A stretch of DNA of 64,000 nucleotides, taken from positions 434,001 to 498,000 of the forward strand of contig CANTFK010000994.1 in the NCBI GenBank assembly GCA_947646735.1, given 5' to 3'. A program made the translations under genes and the position numbers. Below the pieces are notes generated by a model that saw nothing but the letters and a program-made list of their open reading frames with translations, ran no database searches and was not told where the DNA came from. This stretch comes from Peronospora farinosa. Taxonomy: Eukaryota > Oomycota > Peronosporomycetes > Peronosporales > Peronosporaceae. Shown one piece after another: positions 34,734 through 46,825 of the stretch (positions are counted from its first letter, which is position 1; each line of letters opens with the position of its first letter).

Positions 34734-36806
34734 ACCGATGTGGATATGTGATCAATTCTGGATCAACATACCGTTTCAGACGACACACGTAAAATACGGG
34801 GTGCGTCTTCATATACGGTGGGAGAGTGAGCCTATAATTTAGGTCTTCAACTTTTTCAACCACTGTAAAGGGCCCAATGAATCGGGGCAATAGCTTAGTA
34901 GTACCACCAGGTAGTACAGAAGTTGCATGTTTAGGTAGGGTAGCAGTACTTAATCGCACTTTGTCCCACACTAAAGTATTCATTGTTTTTGCGACCATGC
35001 TGGTCTGCATATTATTTTTGCTTGTCCTGTTCTCTTGCCATTGCGTCACGGACTTTACGTGTGATGGCTTATCGCTCATCCACAAAGCGCTGAGCTTCGT
35101 TCACGCTTTTAGCATCCAGCTCGCCTATGACGCCTCCAAGAGTTCGTTCATGGGTCGACGCTGTTAATGACACTATAGTGTCATCGTCTAGGAGCACTGG
35201 TATTTCTTGCCGTGTTTCTCCATTGACACCTATTGGTGCCGTGACCACTGCTAAACTAGCAGTGTCAATAGGGAAATTTTGGCCCTCTTTGGCATCCACA
35301 CCGAGAGTGAGGGGCCCTCCCCCACTAAGACTCGGGCTGCGTACAAACGAGACTGGCGTTCGAGGATGACGCAGTCCGTTAATGTAAAACGGTGTTTCAC
35401 TCGTACTGGCGTGAACACTATTATCAATAGTGAGCTCCACGAATGGCAATTGCTTGCTCCATTCTTTGGATGTTGCTACTGTACGCAACACATCCACCAC
35501 GACTCGATTGGCCCGATCGGTTTGGCCATCAGTTTGGGGATGATCAGCGGTTGACATGTGGAGCTTGCTACCCAGCAGCTCAAACACATGTCACCAAAAA
35601 CCCGACGTAAAACGCGGATCCCGGTCCGATCCTATGGACTCGGGCATCCCGTGTAGTCGATACACGTGATCCAGAAACAAGAGGGCAGCCTCTTTTCCTG
35701 AGATCTTGGTGCTACATGGTGCCAAATGCACCATCTTGCTCAGTCAGTCTACAAAGACGACTAGCCTCGTCCTGCCTATATGGTCAGGCGGTAAGCTAAA
35801 CATGAAGTCCAAGCTGACCGACTTCCAACAATCAGTTGGAATCGGCAGTGGCTTCAGTGGCGCAATGTTCGAAGGTGCAGGCTTTATGCGCTGACACTTT
35901 TCGCAAAAGCGAATATAGTTGGCCATCCAGCGGTAGGGGTGGGGCACAAAATTCCTCTGACACTCGTAAGAATGTCTTTTCACGGTCCAGATGCCCACTA
36001 GATGGCGTATCATGGCACTCGTGAAGTATCATCAGCTTGAGATCTGTGTCATGAGGGACATAATTTCTCAAGGGATCACAGGGTGACAGTTGATGCCATA
36101 GCAGGCCATCACTGTAACTCAAGCGATTAAATTCCGCTTTGAGTTGCGACGTAAGGGTAATCTTTCGTCCACCAAAATGATCCAACAGCAGGCGACAATG
36201 TTCGTCCTGACTGTAAGACTCTTTTATAACGGACGCCATTGAGCTCGTCACATGGTAGGCCTTCATGACTGCCAATGTTGACGACTCACCTTGTGCTTTC
36301 GCACGTGATACACTTTCCTGGTGCCTTGCCTCGAAGTCTGGTCTGCGCGATAACGCGTTAGACAAGACATTCGACTTACCCGGCTTATATTCAACTTTGA
36401 AATTGAATTCAGAGAAGAATGTTAGCCATCTCGTCATTCTCGGCGAGAGGTGCAGTGAATTTATAGCGGTCCGCAGTGATGCGTGATCCGTATAAACCAC
36501 AAAAGGTTTGTTGCCCAAGAGGTGCACACGAAACTTCAAAAGGGCATACTTTATTGAAATTAGCTCCATGTCATGCACAGGGTAATTCAGCTCGGCAGCT
36601 TTTAAAAGCCGAGACTGATAAGATGTGACACGGTCAACGCCGTTGTCATCCTTCTGCATGAGAGCGCTGCCGATTGCAAAATTGCTTACATCGCAGACGA
36701 CGCTAAAGGGCTTATCCGCGTCTAGCAATACACCAACACCGGTGCCTCTACAAGAGATTGCTTCACTGACGTGAACGCATCTTCTTGCTCCTTTGACCAA
36801 GTCCAT
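34267..36806 (-). pseudogene. TE-A RNase H and integrase remnants
   Basis: From 36806 down: an RNase H domain (VVYTDHASLRTAI and YKPGKSNVLSNALSRRPD), a damaged integrase zinc-binding region (36100-35840), integrase core start CEKCQRIKPAPS with VSLDFMFSLPP (36013-35744), DRDPRFTSGF near 35610, STADHPQTDGQTDRANR (35587-35069) and a post-integrase segment PRFIGPFTVVEKVEDLNYRL (near 34880). Stops and shifts separate these pieces. A chromodomain, present in TE-C, is not seen. Confidence 0.85.
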
Positions 36807-37902
36807 TCTGCATCCTTTTTCAAAAGGTCAGACAATGGCTTAGTCTGCTCCGCATAATTCTTGCTGTACTTACGCAAGTAATTAGAGAGCCCAAGGAATT
36901 GGAGCACATCCTTCACATGACGTGGGACTGGCCATTCCTTTACAGCCTTTACTTTTTCTGGGTCTGCTCGTACACCATATGCACCTACTATGAAGCCCAG
37001 TACAGGTATCTCGGGGACCCCTATTACGCACTTTTGCAAGCAAACGTATAATTGGGCGTCGCCCAGAGTCTGCAACACAGCGTCTAAATGACGCTTGTGC
37101 GACTATATCACGCTCAGACCGTCCTCCGCCCTACTATGCACGAATACATCGTTAAAGTAATGGGGCGCGTAGGCACAATGCTGACGCATCACGTGAGCCA
37201 CCACTCGGTTGAATGTTGCCGGAGCATTTTTAACCCTTGTGGCATCACAAGCCACTCCCACAGCATACCGCTTGGGGTGCTTACTGCCGTTTTGGCTACA
37301 TCAGTATCTCTCATGAGAATCTGATAGTAGCCATCCTTCAGATCCAACGCAAAAAATATAGTTAACTTTCCCATGGAGTTCAACAAGACATCTTTTCGCG
37401 GGATTGGCGTTTGCGCCGGAAAGGTAGCCGTGTTCAGCTTGTTATAAGCATGAACCACGCGCCATCCACCTGTTGCTTTACGCACACAGAAGGTCGGGCT
37501 GCAGTGAGGCGACTTGCTCTCAAGTACATGTCCCGTCTTAGCCCGCTTGTCGAAGAACTCATAGATGTAATCGACTTGTTCCTTCGGCAACGGCCATTGC
37601 CTGGTCACACAATACTTGGTGCCAGGTTCCAAGTCAATCTCGTGCCTGATGCCCATATCGGCCGGTAGGCGGCTCGGCACTTCTGCTGGAAACACATCAC
37701 GGTGTTTCCACAGAACATCATAGAGCGGGCTGTCCTTCAAGGCATCCCAGCCTTGAGCAGCGAACCGTTTCTTTTTGTCGGTCTCCAAGACGCTCTCATC
37801 CATTGTGGATGAAGAGCAGCAGTCCACCACGTTCTCTTTTGGAACTGGTGTGACTATCTCGTGGATCTTACCTTCCTTTTTTCGGACAGAAACAGATACC
37901 AC
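36722..37902 (-). pseudogene. TE-A reverse transcriptase, catalytic Asp changed
   Basis: The fingers and palm are clear (KYCVTRQWPLPKEQV, SPTFCVRKATGGWRVVHAYNKLN, ALDLKDGYYQIL, TPSGMLWEWLVMPQG). A frameshift follows LVMPQGLK near 37210. The active-site box, usually YFDD, reads YFND at about 37150, so the first catalytic aspartate of the pair is Asn. The connection to RNase H continues through RADPEKVKAVKEWP to 36722. Confidence 0.88.
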
Positions 37903-37964
37903 GTCATCTCCGAGAGATTGACTATCTCCTCGGCAGATGGCAAGACAAGTTGGAGCACCTCAAC

Positions 37965-38552
37965 TTAGGATGCCTCCGGCATTTTGTCTTCGACGGCCTC
38001 GAACAACTCGTTCGTAGGTCCGTCCTCTTGGACCGAGATAGATCCAAGGGTCACTCGTTTCGACGTGCCCTTGATCGTCTTAATACGTCTGGTGCTCGTT
38101 CGAGTCACCACGACCTTTGACCTGGAAGAAGGTGTCGTTGCTATCTCAGCTAACGCACTCCTTACAACCGCACCAGGCTCTTGGCTCTGTGCCGGTTCTT
38201 GTGGCGCTTGACTTCCTGTCAGCCCACCATCAACTGCCACATGCTCTCGGCTCTGTGCAGGACTATTGGAAGCATGACTACCTGCCATCGCCCCATTCAC
38301 TACACCAGTCTTTTCGACCTGGGTAGGAATATGTGTCACCTGGCTTTCCGCCAGTGCACTTCCAACTACACCACTCCTTTCGAGCTGGGTAGTTCCTGGT
38401 GTCGATTGACATACCGTCATCGCACCCTCGACTGTGTTGGACACAACATCAGTCACAAAAGCCTCTCGCAAGAGCACATCCTTCCCGGTGTCTTGCGTAG
38501 AGCTAGCGACTGTGCGTGTACGCCAGTCAATACATGGTTGGTGTTTAGACAA
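37965..38552 (-). pseudogene. TE-A protease-RT linker with degenerate repeats
   Basis: A 195-codon frame between protease and RT. Residues about 60-135 contain three to four degenerate ~22-residue repeats of the pattern GVVxSALAxSQxxxxPxQ, followed by a basic segment. It has no catalytic motif and probably acts as a spacer in the polyprotein. Confidence 0.55.
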
Positions 38553-38815
38553 CCAAGGCTACCTAGGATTTGGTCACACGGGCTCTTCATACCTAGCACT
38601 GTGAACTTCTCTTTACAAGAGAAGTCACTGAAACTGAAGGCGAGTTCAACTTGAACTCCCTCCGACTTAACGAGCGCACCGTTCGCTAAACGAACCATCG
38701 CCTCTTCTCGCTTGCCATCCTGGCAAAGCGACTCATAACTCGCCGGTCTCCTTTTCAGAGCCGCGAGTTTCACAAAGTTTTGTGATGCACCCGAATCCAC
38801 GAGAAGGGCCACCAC
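38453..38815 (-). pseudogene. TE-A retropepsin-type protease
   Basis: The catalytic signature LVDSGASQNFV lies at residues 5-15 of this frame, followed by a beta-rich segment typical of Gypsy proteases. Its 5' part lies in the duplicated segment 38616-39083, so a second copy of the DSGA start exists upstream. Confidence 0.8.
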
Positions 38816-39083
38816 TTGATCATAGCCTCGTACTCAAGTTGAACTCGCCTTCAGTTTCAGTGACAAGAGAAGTCACTGAAACTGAAGGCGAGTTCAACTT
38901 GAACTCCCTCCGATTTAACGAGCGCACCGTTCGCTTAACGAACCATCGCCTCTTCTCGCTTGCCATCCTGGCAAAGCGACTCATAACTCGCCTGTCTCCT
39001 TTTCAGAGCCGCGAGTTTCACAAAGTTTTGTGATGCACCCGAATCCACGAGAAGGGCCACCACTTGATCATAGCCTCGTACTC
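38616..39083. repeat. 220-bp direct duplication with a 28-bp inverted spacer
   Basis: Segment 38616-38835 is repeated at 38864-39083 with about three substitutions. The 28 bases between (38836-38863) are the reverse complement of a stretch present near the beginning of each copy (about 38625-38652 and 38873-38900). It lies in the protease start region of TE-A. Confidence 0.88.
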
Positions 39084-39209
39084 GAGCGCTATAGACCAAA
39101 AGGGTTGAGGTACGACCTTTTGGACCTCAGAGACTATTCTACCCATTTGTTCAACCCTTATTAAACTTAAGAATAGCTTAAGAGTCCGCGACAGTAGGGC
39201 ATCCCGCCC

Positions 39210-40298
39210 CTACTGCGCTCCTGCATTTCCCGACCCATCTTGGATAGGTGCTGAACCCGTGCGTCGTGCACGCTGGTTTTTCACACCTCTCTTCGGGTTG
39301 GGAGCCTTTTTTCTGGCTGTCTTAGCACCAGCAGCTACCTTGGCATAGAAGCGGGCCATCATATGGCCTCGCTTGCCGCATTTGTTGCAGATCACATCTG
39401 CATTGCATAACTCCATAGGAGTGGCATCCGACTTCTTGGCCGACGGCCTGTAATAGGCTGTCGACGAGGCGCTGTTGTAGGATTGCTCCTCAACTAAGGC
39501 AATGTCAATTGCCTCTTCCATCGTCCTGGCATCTTTCTGAAAAGGGCCTGACGCGATGGGCCGTGCCTAAGTCCATTCATGAACGTGGCCACCTTGATAC
39601 GTTCCGGTATCGGCCCCCATTTATGGACGCCGACAGCGAACGATCTTCCTGCACAAATTCTTGCAGAGAGCGTTTCGCCTTTCGTGCTCCAAAGAAGCGC
39701 GCCATAAGCAACACTTTGTTGTAAGGCGGCTGATACATGGCGCGAATCTTTGTTTTAAAGATCGCCCATGATGGAAATGCATCAGCATTTGCCATCAGCG
39801 CAGAGTATGCCCTTTCTGACGCTTTGCCACACAAGCTGGACAAGGCATACAACGCCATTCTGGTGTCGTCTTCGATGAGCTGCGCCACTCCACATTGCTC
39901 AACTGCTAATAGTCAGTGAACAATCGTGTGAAGGCTAGTTCCATCGAACTTCGGAGGGTCCATCCGAATGGGCCTCGGTTGAGCAGGCCGGGCATAGAGC
40001 GTCTCAACAGTTTTGTTGAGCGCCTCATTACGTGCCTGCTCAAGCCTAAGTTCATCCTGAGTCTTATTGATGGACTCTCTGTGGCTTGGCTGTTTACCTC
40101 GGACGCGTTTCTACGCTTTCCGAGCACAAACGCCTCAAATTGCTCCAACTGAGCAACATGTTGCTCAGGAGGACAATGCAAGAGGTTGAACAGGGCTTGT
40201 TCACCAAGTCCCTGCGCCGAATGCTCTGCCAACTCCCTATGATGTTGGGAGAGGTGAGGTAAATCACTCCAGTCCATATTGAGGACTATCTTAACCAC
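39210..40298 (-). pseudogene. TE-A gag remnants
   Basis: Three frames: 40298-39906, 39888-39577 (capsid-like, with ERAYSALMANADAFPSW and LQEFVQED) and 39521-39210 (nucleocapsid). The zinc knuckle reads CNKCGKRGHMMARF, so the fourth ligand Cys is Phe. The frames are separated by stops and shifts. Confidence 0.75.
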
Positions 40299-40333
40299 AC
40301 GTACGCTCAGAGAGACGGGTCGTGGGAAGAACT

Positions 40334-40346
40334 ACAAGTGCTACCA
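40334..40346 (-). other. TE-A primer binding site
   Basis: On the minus strand TGGTAGCACTTGT lies two bases inside the 5' LTR. TGGTAGCA complements the 3' end expected of an initiator-Met tRNA (TGCTACCA). The same start recurs in TE-B, TE-C and TE-D. Confidence 0.6.
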
Positions 40347-40348
40347 AC

Positions 40349-40990
40349 TGTAGACGGGCACTTCTACGAAGTTGCCTCGTGCTACTAGCACACACCTTCA
40401 TCACAAGCGAGGAAGCGGTTAGACCGTCTTATCTTCGCGTGCGAGGGTGGATATGCGGTTGGTCGACTCTTACCACCAGTTGCCTCGATTTAGCGAGAGT
40501 GCAACGAACTTCTAAACAAGAAGTCACCGGCGTCGCGCAGAAGCTTTTTCAGTTTCTCGTGCGGGGTGCTTCGGTGTTTTAGCAAATTCAAGACTGAGCT
40601 ATATTTAATGAATTTGAGCTCAGCCTTGAATTTGCTAAATTTAAGACTGAGCTATAATTCATTAAATATATAATTAAATATACACTTAGCTACTGATTGG
40701 CTATATATGTATATAGATCGGATACGCGACTCTTTAGAAGCGTGTCCTGTCGCATGAACTTAAATGTAGATTTAAGTTTGTGAATGACGTCCTTCTGAGA
40801 CTTCGCGATGCCTAGCTTCAACTGGCGTCATCCCTTCTCATGTGAATCCATAAATGGATATCACATTCACGAGGGTGGATCACATTTGTGTATCGCACCC
40901 AAGTGACAGGTCAAAAGTAATCATGGATACTTTTAGGTCAAACATTAAGTATAATACTTAATGTTTGCGTGTAACTAATGCCCTCTTACA
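40349..40990 (-). repeat. TE-A 5' LTR
   Basis: TGTAGACG...CTCTTACA in plus orientation, about 642 bases, matching 32535-33205 apart from the indel near its start. It is followed by the target duplication TCTTT at 40991. Confidence 0.92.
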
Positions 40991-40995
40991 TCTTT

Positions 40996-42060
40996 CGTGA
41001 TACTTGCTCCGTACATTATGTATCCCAATCTTCAATCCGCTAATAAAGTCCTCCGGCGACCTTTAATTGAGCTTTTCGCAACGCACCCATACCCAAACTA
41101 CCCTTGACATGTGATTTAAGTAGGTTTCCCGTCCAAACCACAATTAAACACTCATTTTTTAGGCTATATTGCCCTGCCTGCCTATAACTTATAACTTATA
41201 ACTTAGCGACCATAGAACGAGCTCGGTGGACACGAAATTTCATAATTTACCAAAGTTTATAACTTGTCGGATGTTAACTTATTGGAGGGAGGTCAGTAGT
41301 TAAGTTTACGGCTAAAAGGCATTTAGGTGACAGTTTCTGAGTTTTTCTGAGATTTTTTGTGGTCATGTAGCTCCTAAAAATTTAGCTCGTTTTCATTGCA
41401 TATTCAGAGCCACAAAAATATATAACACAATTCCATTATTGACCCCTTCGCAGACCAGCACCATAGACAGGATCCGAAATCGATATCAAACACGCGAAAC
41501 GGACCATGTGTATGTGTATTATATTACGACAATGTTCAAATCCATTTGACACTAGTGTCGAATCGGTGACGAAGTACAACATGTCGTGTTCCTGATCCTA
41601 GGTGGGACATCGAACAGTTAGTCGTATGATGCTGGGACGCATCGTAAAAGCTGACATTTGAGGTATACCTGTTAGTATCTACTGTAGTCTAGTCTAACAG
41701 AGGGAATTGTCACCTACGAGGTTTTTCTCTCCTCAATCCCAAAATTGCTCAGTGGGAAGCAAGTGTTTTGTGTTCTATATCCCCTACTCTATATTGTTCA
41801 CCCTACAGAACAACGACACTCACCTGCGCAGTGATAAGTGTGACAGAATCACCTACTGCCTCACTCATATAACGCACAACCTCTACCCCCTCAACCTACA
41901 GCAGTAGTTCGCATCTTAAGGACGGTATGTAGCTTCTGATATTTCGGGATGCCTTTGATTGAGCTTGAATACTAACTGCTTTCTGAGTAGATCACTGGAC
42001 GCACTATAGGCCGCATCAAACCTATTCTAGCACAATTCCTCCTTAGCAAAATCAGCAGGC
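40996..42060. other. Non-coding gap between TE-A and TE-B
   Basis: About 1.06 kb of low-coding DNA. The longest frame (41707-41907, 66 codons) has no motif. A TATAACTTATAACTTATAACTTA direct repeat lies near 41185-41205. The missing left LTR of TE-B was not found here. Confidence 0.5.
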
Positions 42061-42067
42061 ATTAATA

Positions 42068-42429
42068 ATGGCACGTATTGCGTTCATCACCATCCGTAAG
42101 CAACGCAAAGCAGTCATTCGATGACCGCTGTACAGCGCTTGAGGTTGCTCATTGACAACGAGACACAGTTCATCGAGGTTATCCGGATGAGCCGTGCAGT
42201 TTTGATTGAGCTAGTGGACCAACTCAGGGCCGCTCTCCAGAAGGACGTCGTCAACAGAGTTGCCTCGTTGTCGGTTGAGATGCAAGTGGAAGTTGCCTTG
42301 TACCTACAACGCGGAGTTGAGCGGGCTGCGCTAGCGCGACCCGCCATGACCTCCGCGTTACCGGGGACCACATCATGCACTGCGTCGGATCAGTCGTTGA
42401 CGGGAGGACCGCCGGCCAGTGACGCTTGA
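42068..42429 (+). pseudogene. TE-B antisense ORF, helical
   Basis: An ATG at 42068 opens 18 codons that end in ATGA overlap with a second frame, 42121-42429 (102 codons). That frame begins MTAVQRLRLLIDNETQF and continues as a Leu/Val-rich helix (ELVDQLRAALQKDVV, LSVEMQVEVALYLQRG) before a polar tail. It lies antisense to the end of pol, where TE-A, TE-C and TE-D also have plus-strand helical ORFs. Its 3' half overlaps the post-integrase minus frame. Function unknown. Confidence 0.4.
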
Positions 42430-43514
42430 GACGACCAAAGTAGAAAGTAGGGTGTAGACGCATTGACGAAGGAATTCCAGTTCGTAAGCATCACCGTTCA
42501 CCTTAATTACTTTAGATGAACCAATATACCGTGGTGCTAGTTTTAGTATGCCGAGATTTGTCACTGATGCGTCGGGTATGCTTGTCGTAAAAAGTAGGAC
42601 CAAAACACCAACCTTAAACTTCTCAAGGTTCTTGCGTCTGCGCTGGTCTGCGGACGCCTTCTGCTTCTCGACCACAGCAGCAATGACGTCGCGCACAAAT
42701 CGTGCGACAGATTGACGATGTATCACAAATTCGCCGATCAACGTAGAGTCCGACAGACGGACTCTCAATGGAGACTGAGCTGCGCTAGCCAAAGAAAAAA
42801 ATGGTCTGTTACTTGGAACGCGTTTGATCCGCATGTATCGAGTTCGGTAACTTCTCTCGAAAGGATGTCAGTGGCGCCGAGACATCCGGTGTCCCTCCCC
42901 CAACAGGAGTAGAAGGATCGGCCAAACCAAGAAGAGCCAGGACGCGCGGATAGCGAGCGTTATTTGCGTTAAAGGGAGTTAAACCAGTCGAAGCGTGAAC
43001 AGCATTGTTCATCGCGAGATCAGTCATGTGGAGGAACTCGCAAAGACGTGACGTAACTGCGCAGGACGTCCTCCAACACGCGATTGACTCGCTCGGTCTG
43101 AGAATCCGTTTCAGGGTGCACGGTGGAAGACATCATCAGACGAGTGCTGAAAATCTCGAACAAGCGAGACCAAAATGTGGCCGTGAATTGAGGATCGCGA
43201 TAGGAGACAATCGTGGCGGGCATGCCATGATGTTTAAAGACCATGTCTAAAAAGAGAGCCGCGGTATCTTCGGCCGTGATGGAAGCAGCGACAGGTGAGA
43301 GATACACCATCTTACTAAACCTGTCTACGATGACAAATATGCCTGTGCTTACCTGCGCATCGTCCGGAAATCCAAAAGCAAAATCCATGCTCACGAAATT
43401 CCAAAGACTCGTGGCTATCGTGAGAGGGCAAAGAGGGTCCTGTGCAAACGGGCCCGTCTTCACACGCTGGCAAACCTCACAGGACCAATCCCACTTGCGG
43501 ACCCACTTATACAT
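42373..43514 (-). pseudogene. TE-B integrase
   Basis: From 43514 down: CEVCQRVKTGPF, FVSMDFAFGFPDD, VDRFSKMVYL, then YRDPQFTATFW where related copies read DRDPRFT, so the second catalytic Asp is Tyr; then HPETDSQTERVNRVLEDVLRSY with the Glu region present. The tail (42834-42373) has KLAPRYIGSSKVIKVNGDAYELE. Frameshifts occur near 43020 and 42820. Confidence 0.85.
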
Positions 43515-43699
43515 AAGGGTCCAATAGAAGTTCCGAGACAGCGCGAGATACGTCTTCTCGCGACCCAGATGGCCGCTGCTGGCGCTATCGCGGTGCTTGT
43601 AGAAAACATGGGCACCAAGATCGTCGTCGAGTGGGACGACGATACGAGAGTGTCCAACTGATCATTTTGATACATGATCAACTTGCCATCGAAGGAGTA

Positions 43700-45215
43700 T
43701 CACGAAATGTGTGCGCGAGTGGAAGCTGAGAGCGAGCGCAATGCTTCGTCTGAGGGGTAGATACAGTAGCGGACGATCGGTGAGCAAAACACATCACGTG
43801 AATACGCCTCTGCGATGTCATCACGTAACGGGGTTGACCGCGGAAACAGCCGTGGTATAAGTCCAAGCGTCGCACACGCAATGCAATCGTCGTCATCGGC
43901 GTCCGTCGTGACCACAGACAGTGTATCTTCGCAAAAATCATAATCGGGTCTCCGCATAGAGCATCTTCGATAACGTTTGTTGATCCAGTCTTGTAATGTA
44001 TCCCAGTTGTACTCAACGAAAAATGACATCCAGCGCATAGCGCGCTGGATGAGGTGCGGGCTCGTAGTCGCGGTTCGTAAGGACGCATGATCGATGTAGA
44101 TGATGAATGTCTGCTCTCCAAGCAAATAAACGCGAAATTTCACGAGTTCTTAACGCATCGCTAGCAGCTCGTTGTCGTGAACTGGATGATTGCGCTCCGC
44201 ATGTTTTAACTGCCGACATTGGTAACTCACCACACGTTCGTTACCATTTTCATCATGCTGCATCAACTCACATCATATAGCGAAGTAAGTTACTCGCATC
44301 GCAGACAGCATGAAACGGGGTATCATGATTAAAAAGCGCTAATATTGGCGCTGTCGAGAGTCTCGTCTTGATCTCGTCAAATGCATACTGGCACTTCCGG
44401 CGCCATACCCATATGGCGTCCTTCTTCAGCAGTTGTGACAGCGAAGAAATTACGGACGCGAAGTCCTTCGCGTATTGATGAAGGTAGTTGGTTAAAGCCA
44501 ACTATTGACGGAGATGCTTTTGGTCCTTTAGGACTGGCCAAGAACAAATCGACGAAACTTTTTCCAAATCAGCGCAAACACCCTTTGCGTTAACATAGCT
44601 GCCCAAAACGGGAATCTCTGGGGAACAAAAGATGCATTTCTTCAAGTTCGCGTAAAGCTTGTTCTCTCGCATCGCTTCGAACACCTTACGTAGGTGGCCT
44701 AGATGCATATCCAGGTCTTTTGCAGACCTCAGTGGCGCGACTGTGGACGAAGATGTCGTCGAAGTAGCTCGACTTAAAATCGCGAAATGGGCGATGAACG
44801 TGAGACACCATACGATTAAAAGTAGCAGGGGCATTTCTGAGCCCCTGTGGCATCACAAGCAACTTCCACAACATACCGCTAGGATTGCCGATATAGGTAA
44901 GCGGAACATTCTTCAGGACGCATCAGAATTTGGTAAAAACCGTCCGTCAGATCTAAGGACTAGAAAATCGTATTTCTGACATATATCCAAAACCATGTCT
45001 TTCCGTGCAATTGGTGTCTGCGCCGGTATTGTCGCGTCGGTCAGTTCGTTATAAGCGCGAACAATGCGCCATCTACCTGTAGCCTTCTTGACACAAAAGG
45101 TGGGACTCGAGTGTGGCGATGTGCTCTCGCGCTCATGGCCAGCCTGACGAAGCCCTTCAAAAAAGGTGTCAATCGTTTTAACCTGCTCACGTGGCAACGG
45201 CCGCTGACGTGTCAC
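43700..45215 (-). pseudogene. TE-B reverse transcriptase and RNase H
   Basis: Starts MTRQRPLPREQVKTIDTFFE (45215), then SPTFCVKKATGRWRIVRAYNEL, a stop before the palm, SYFDDIFVHSRA (44770, catalytic DD intact), CADLEKVSSICSWP, TNYLHQYAKDFA and the RNase H stretch YIDHASLRTATTSPHL (44100). At least four frame changes separate the pieces. Confidence 0.85.
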
Positions 45216-45523
45216 GCAATACTTCGACCCAGAACGGGATCTATCTCGAGTCGCATACCTCTATCAGCGGGAAGAACTGTTGGAATGGTGTCAGGAAAGA
45301 CATCAGAGAATTCGAGCGCGAGAGCGAGAACAGGTTTCTTCGACGAGTCAAGTTCTTCCCACGATTGAGCCTCAAATCGCTCCTCGCGAGCGGGCTTCGG
45401 TTCCATTCCTTTCGGGCGCTCATTATTTTGGGGTGCCAGAGCTTGAAAGGCTACACATAGTTGTTCGGTCTCTCCCCTCCTTTCAAGTCACGTAGCATCT
45501 CTTCTCAAAGAAAGATCTGGAAT

Positions 45524-46820
45524 CTACGTAATTCCAGACGCGTCGCGAGGTGGACTCGCGTCTTGCAACGGATGGCTGGATGGACCAACACCAATCATGC
45601 TAACGATATTAATAGTCTCAAGAAGCGTAGCCGACGCGGGAGGTCTCGGTGGCACAACGGAACGGTGACGCGCACGGCGCCGTCTGCGTCGTCGCGACGC
45701 AGAAACACAAACCGGATACTCAACCGGACGTACGGAAGCCAATGCTTCCGCGGAACTCGCCAGAGGCCCCTGCTTCAGCGTGGTGTCCTCAACGTGGACT
45801 GACACGGGTGCCACTTCACGCTCGTGACGTACCGGAATCCCCTGTTTCGGTACGGTTTTGGAAGATTTTGCATGCGCGGGAGCCGCTGCTCGACCGTGCG
45901 ACATCCGAAGCCACTGCTGCAGAATAGATTCTTGACTCAGGAGCCAATGTTCGACTGAGGAGCTTATTGTGGAGTTTTACACCACACCCGAAGGTACATC
46001 GCACACTTCGGGAGTATGATGAGTCGTGGGATCGGGATCCAAGATGGTAACATGCTGCCATGTACTTGCAGGGCCATCAAGGACGGCAATTACCAGGTTA
46101 ACACCGATGTCACATGTCCGGACCGTAAGTCTCAGCCAATAAATGTCCGGTCGATGCCGCGCAAGCCACGGCATCCCAAAAATACAGTCAAATGATCCAC
46201 TCAAGTAAATAACTTGGATTTCATCACTATTGGTAAAAGTATAAAACCGGTAAGGGAACACCACCGAACGTTTTCGGTGCGTGCGAGGCTTGCCGTCTGC
46301 ATACTTAACGATTATCTCCCCAGGAGACTCACGGACACGCAACCGCGAGAGGAGTATCGACATCTGTCGGCGCGGACAAAATTGCTCGTCGCGCCGGAGT
46401 CCAGCAAAGCGCGGAGTGGACGCGACGCACCGTCAACACGAACACTGAGCACAATCAAACGCGGATCATTGCTGGGCGTGATGGTATTCAGCTGTTCAAA
46501 ATGCGCAGCGAGGCTAGGAGAATGTGTCGTCACCTTAGGCACGTTCTCATGTCCTCGCCTAGTAGTACGCCCCGCGCCTTTTGGTTCTCGCCGTTTTTTT
46601 GGCTGGCCGGCGAGGGAGACGGAGACGTCAGACTCAAAGACATCAAGCACTGGTGCAGGCGCGCGGCAGACGGCTGCGTGAGGACCAGGCTTACGACAGC
46701 GGAATCAGACCAGGTTCTTCGCTGTCTCAGTCTTCCGAGAATTATGACTGGAAGCACGCCGATGACCTGTGGCGTGATCGATTGCATCGAGCTCCATTGG
46801 CTCAGGCTCCTGAGCGGGCG
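45524..46820 (-). pseudogene. TE-B nucleocapsid tail and protease
   Basis: Frame 46650-46312 carries the protease signature ALLDSGATSNFV after a basic linker. Frame 46363-45977 continues with IVKYADGKPRTHRKR and DCIFGMPWLARHRPDIYW, the strongly conserved post-active-site stretch of this group. 45904-45524 is a low-complexity linker leading to RT. TE-C joins at 46826. Confidence 0.75.
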
Positions 46821-46825
46821 TAGGG

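Larger units (their letters stand above)
32535..40990 (-). mobile_element. TE-A: Ty3/Gypsy LTR retrotransposon, complete but decayed
   Basis: Two direct LTRs (32535-33205 and 40349-40990) bracket an internal region with gag, protease, RT, RNase H and integrase in Ty3/Gypsy order on the minus strand. The flanking 5-bp duplication TCTTT (32530-32534 and 40991-40995) shows that this is one insertion. The LTRs differ by roughly a dozen substitutions by eye plus one indel of about 29 bp near their start (the left copy is longer), so the insertion is old. Frameshifts and stops break every gene. The extra 33206-34733 segment carries a plus-strand reading region. Confidence 0.93.

Noticed and set aside
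40322..40582. 86-codon ORF in the TE-A right LTR (also 32476-32796 in the left LTR)
   Set aside because: Present only because the LTR is duplicated; no domain, and the frame spans the LTR start.
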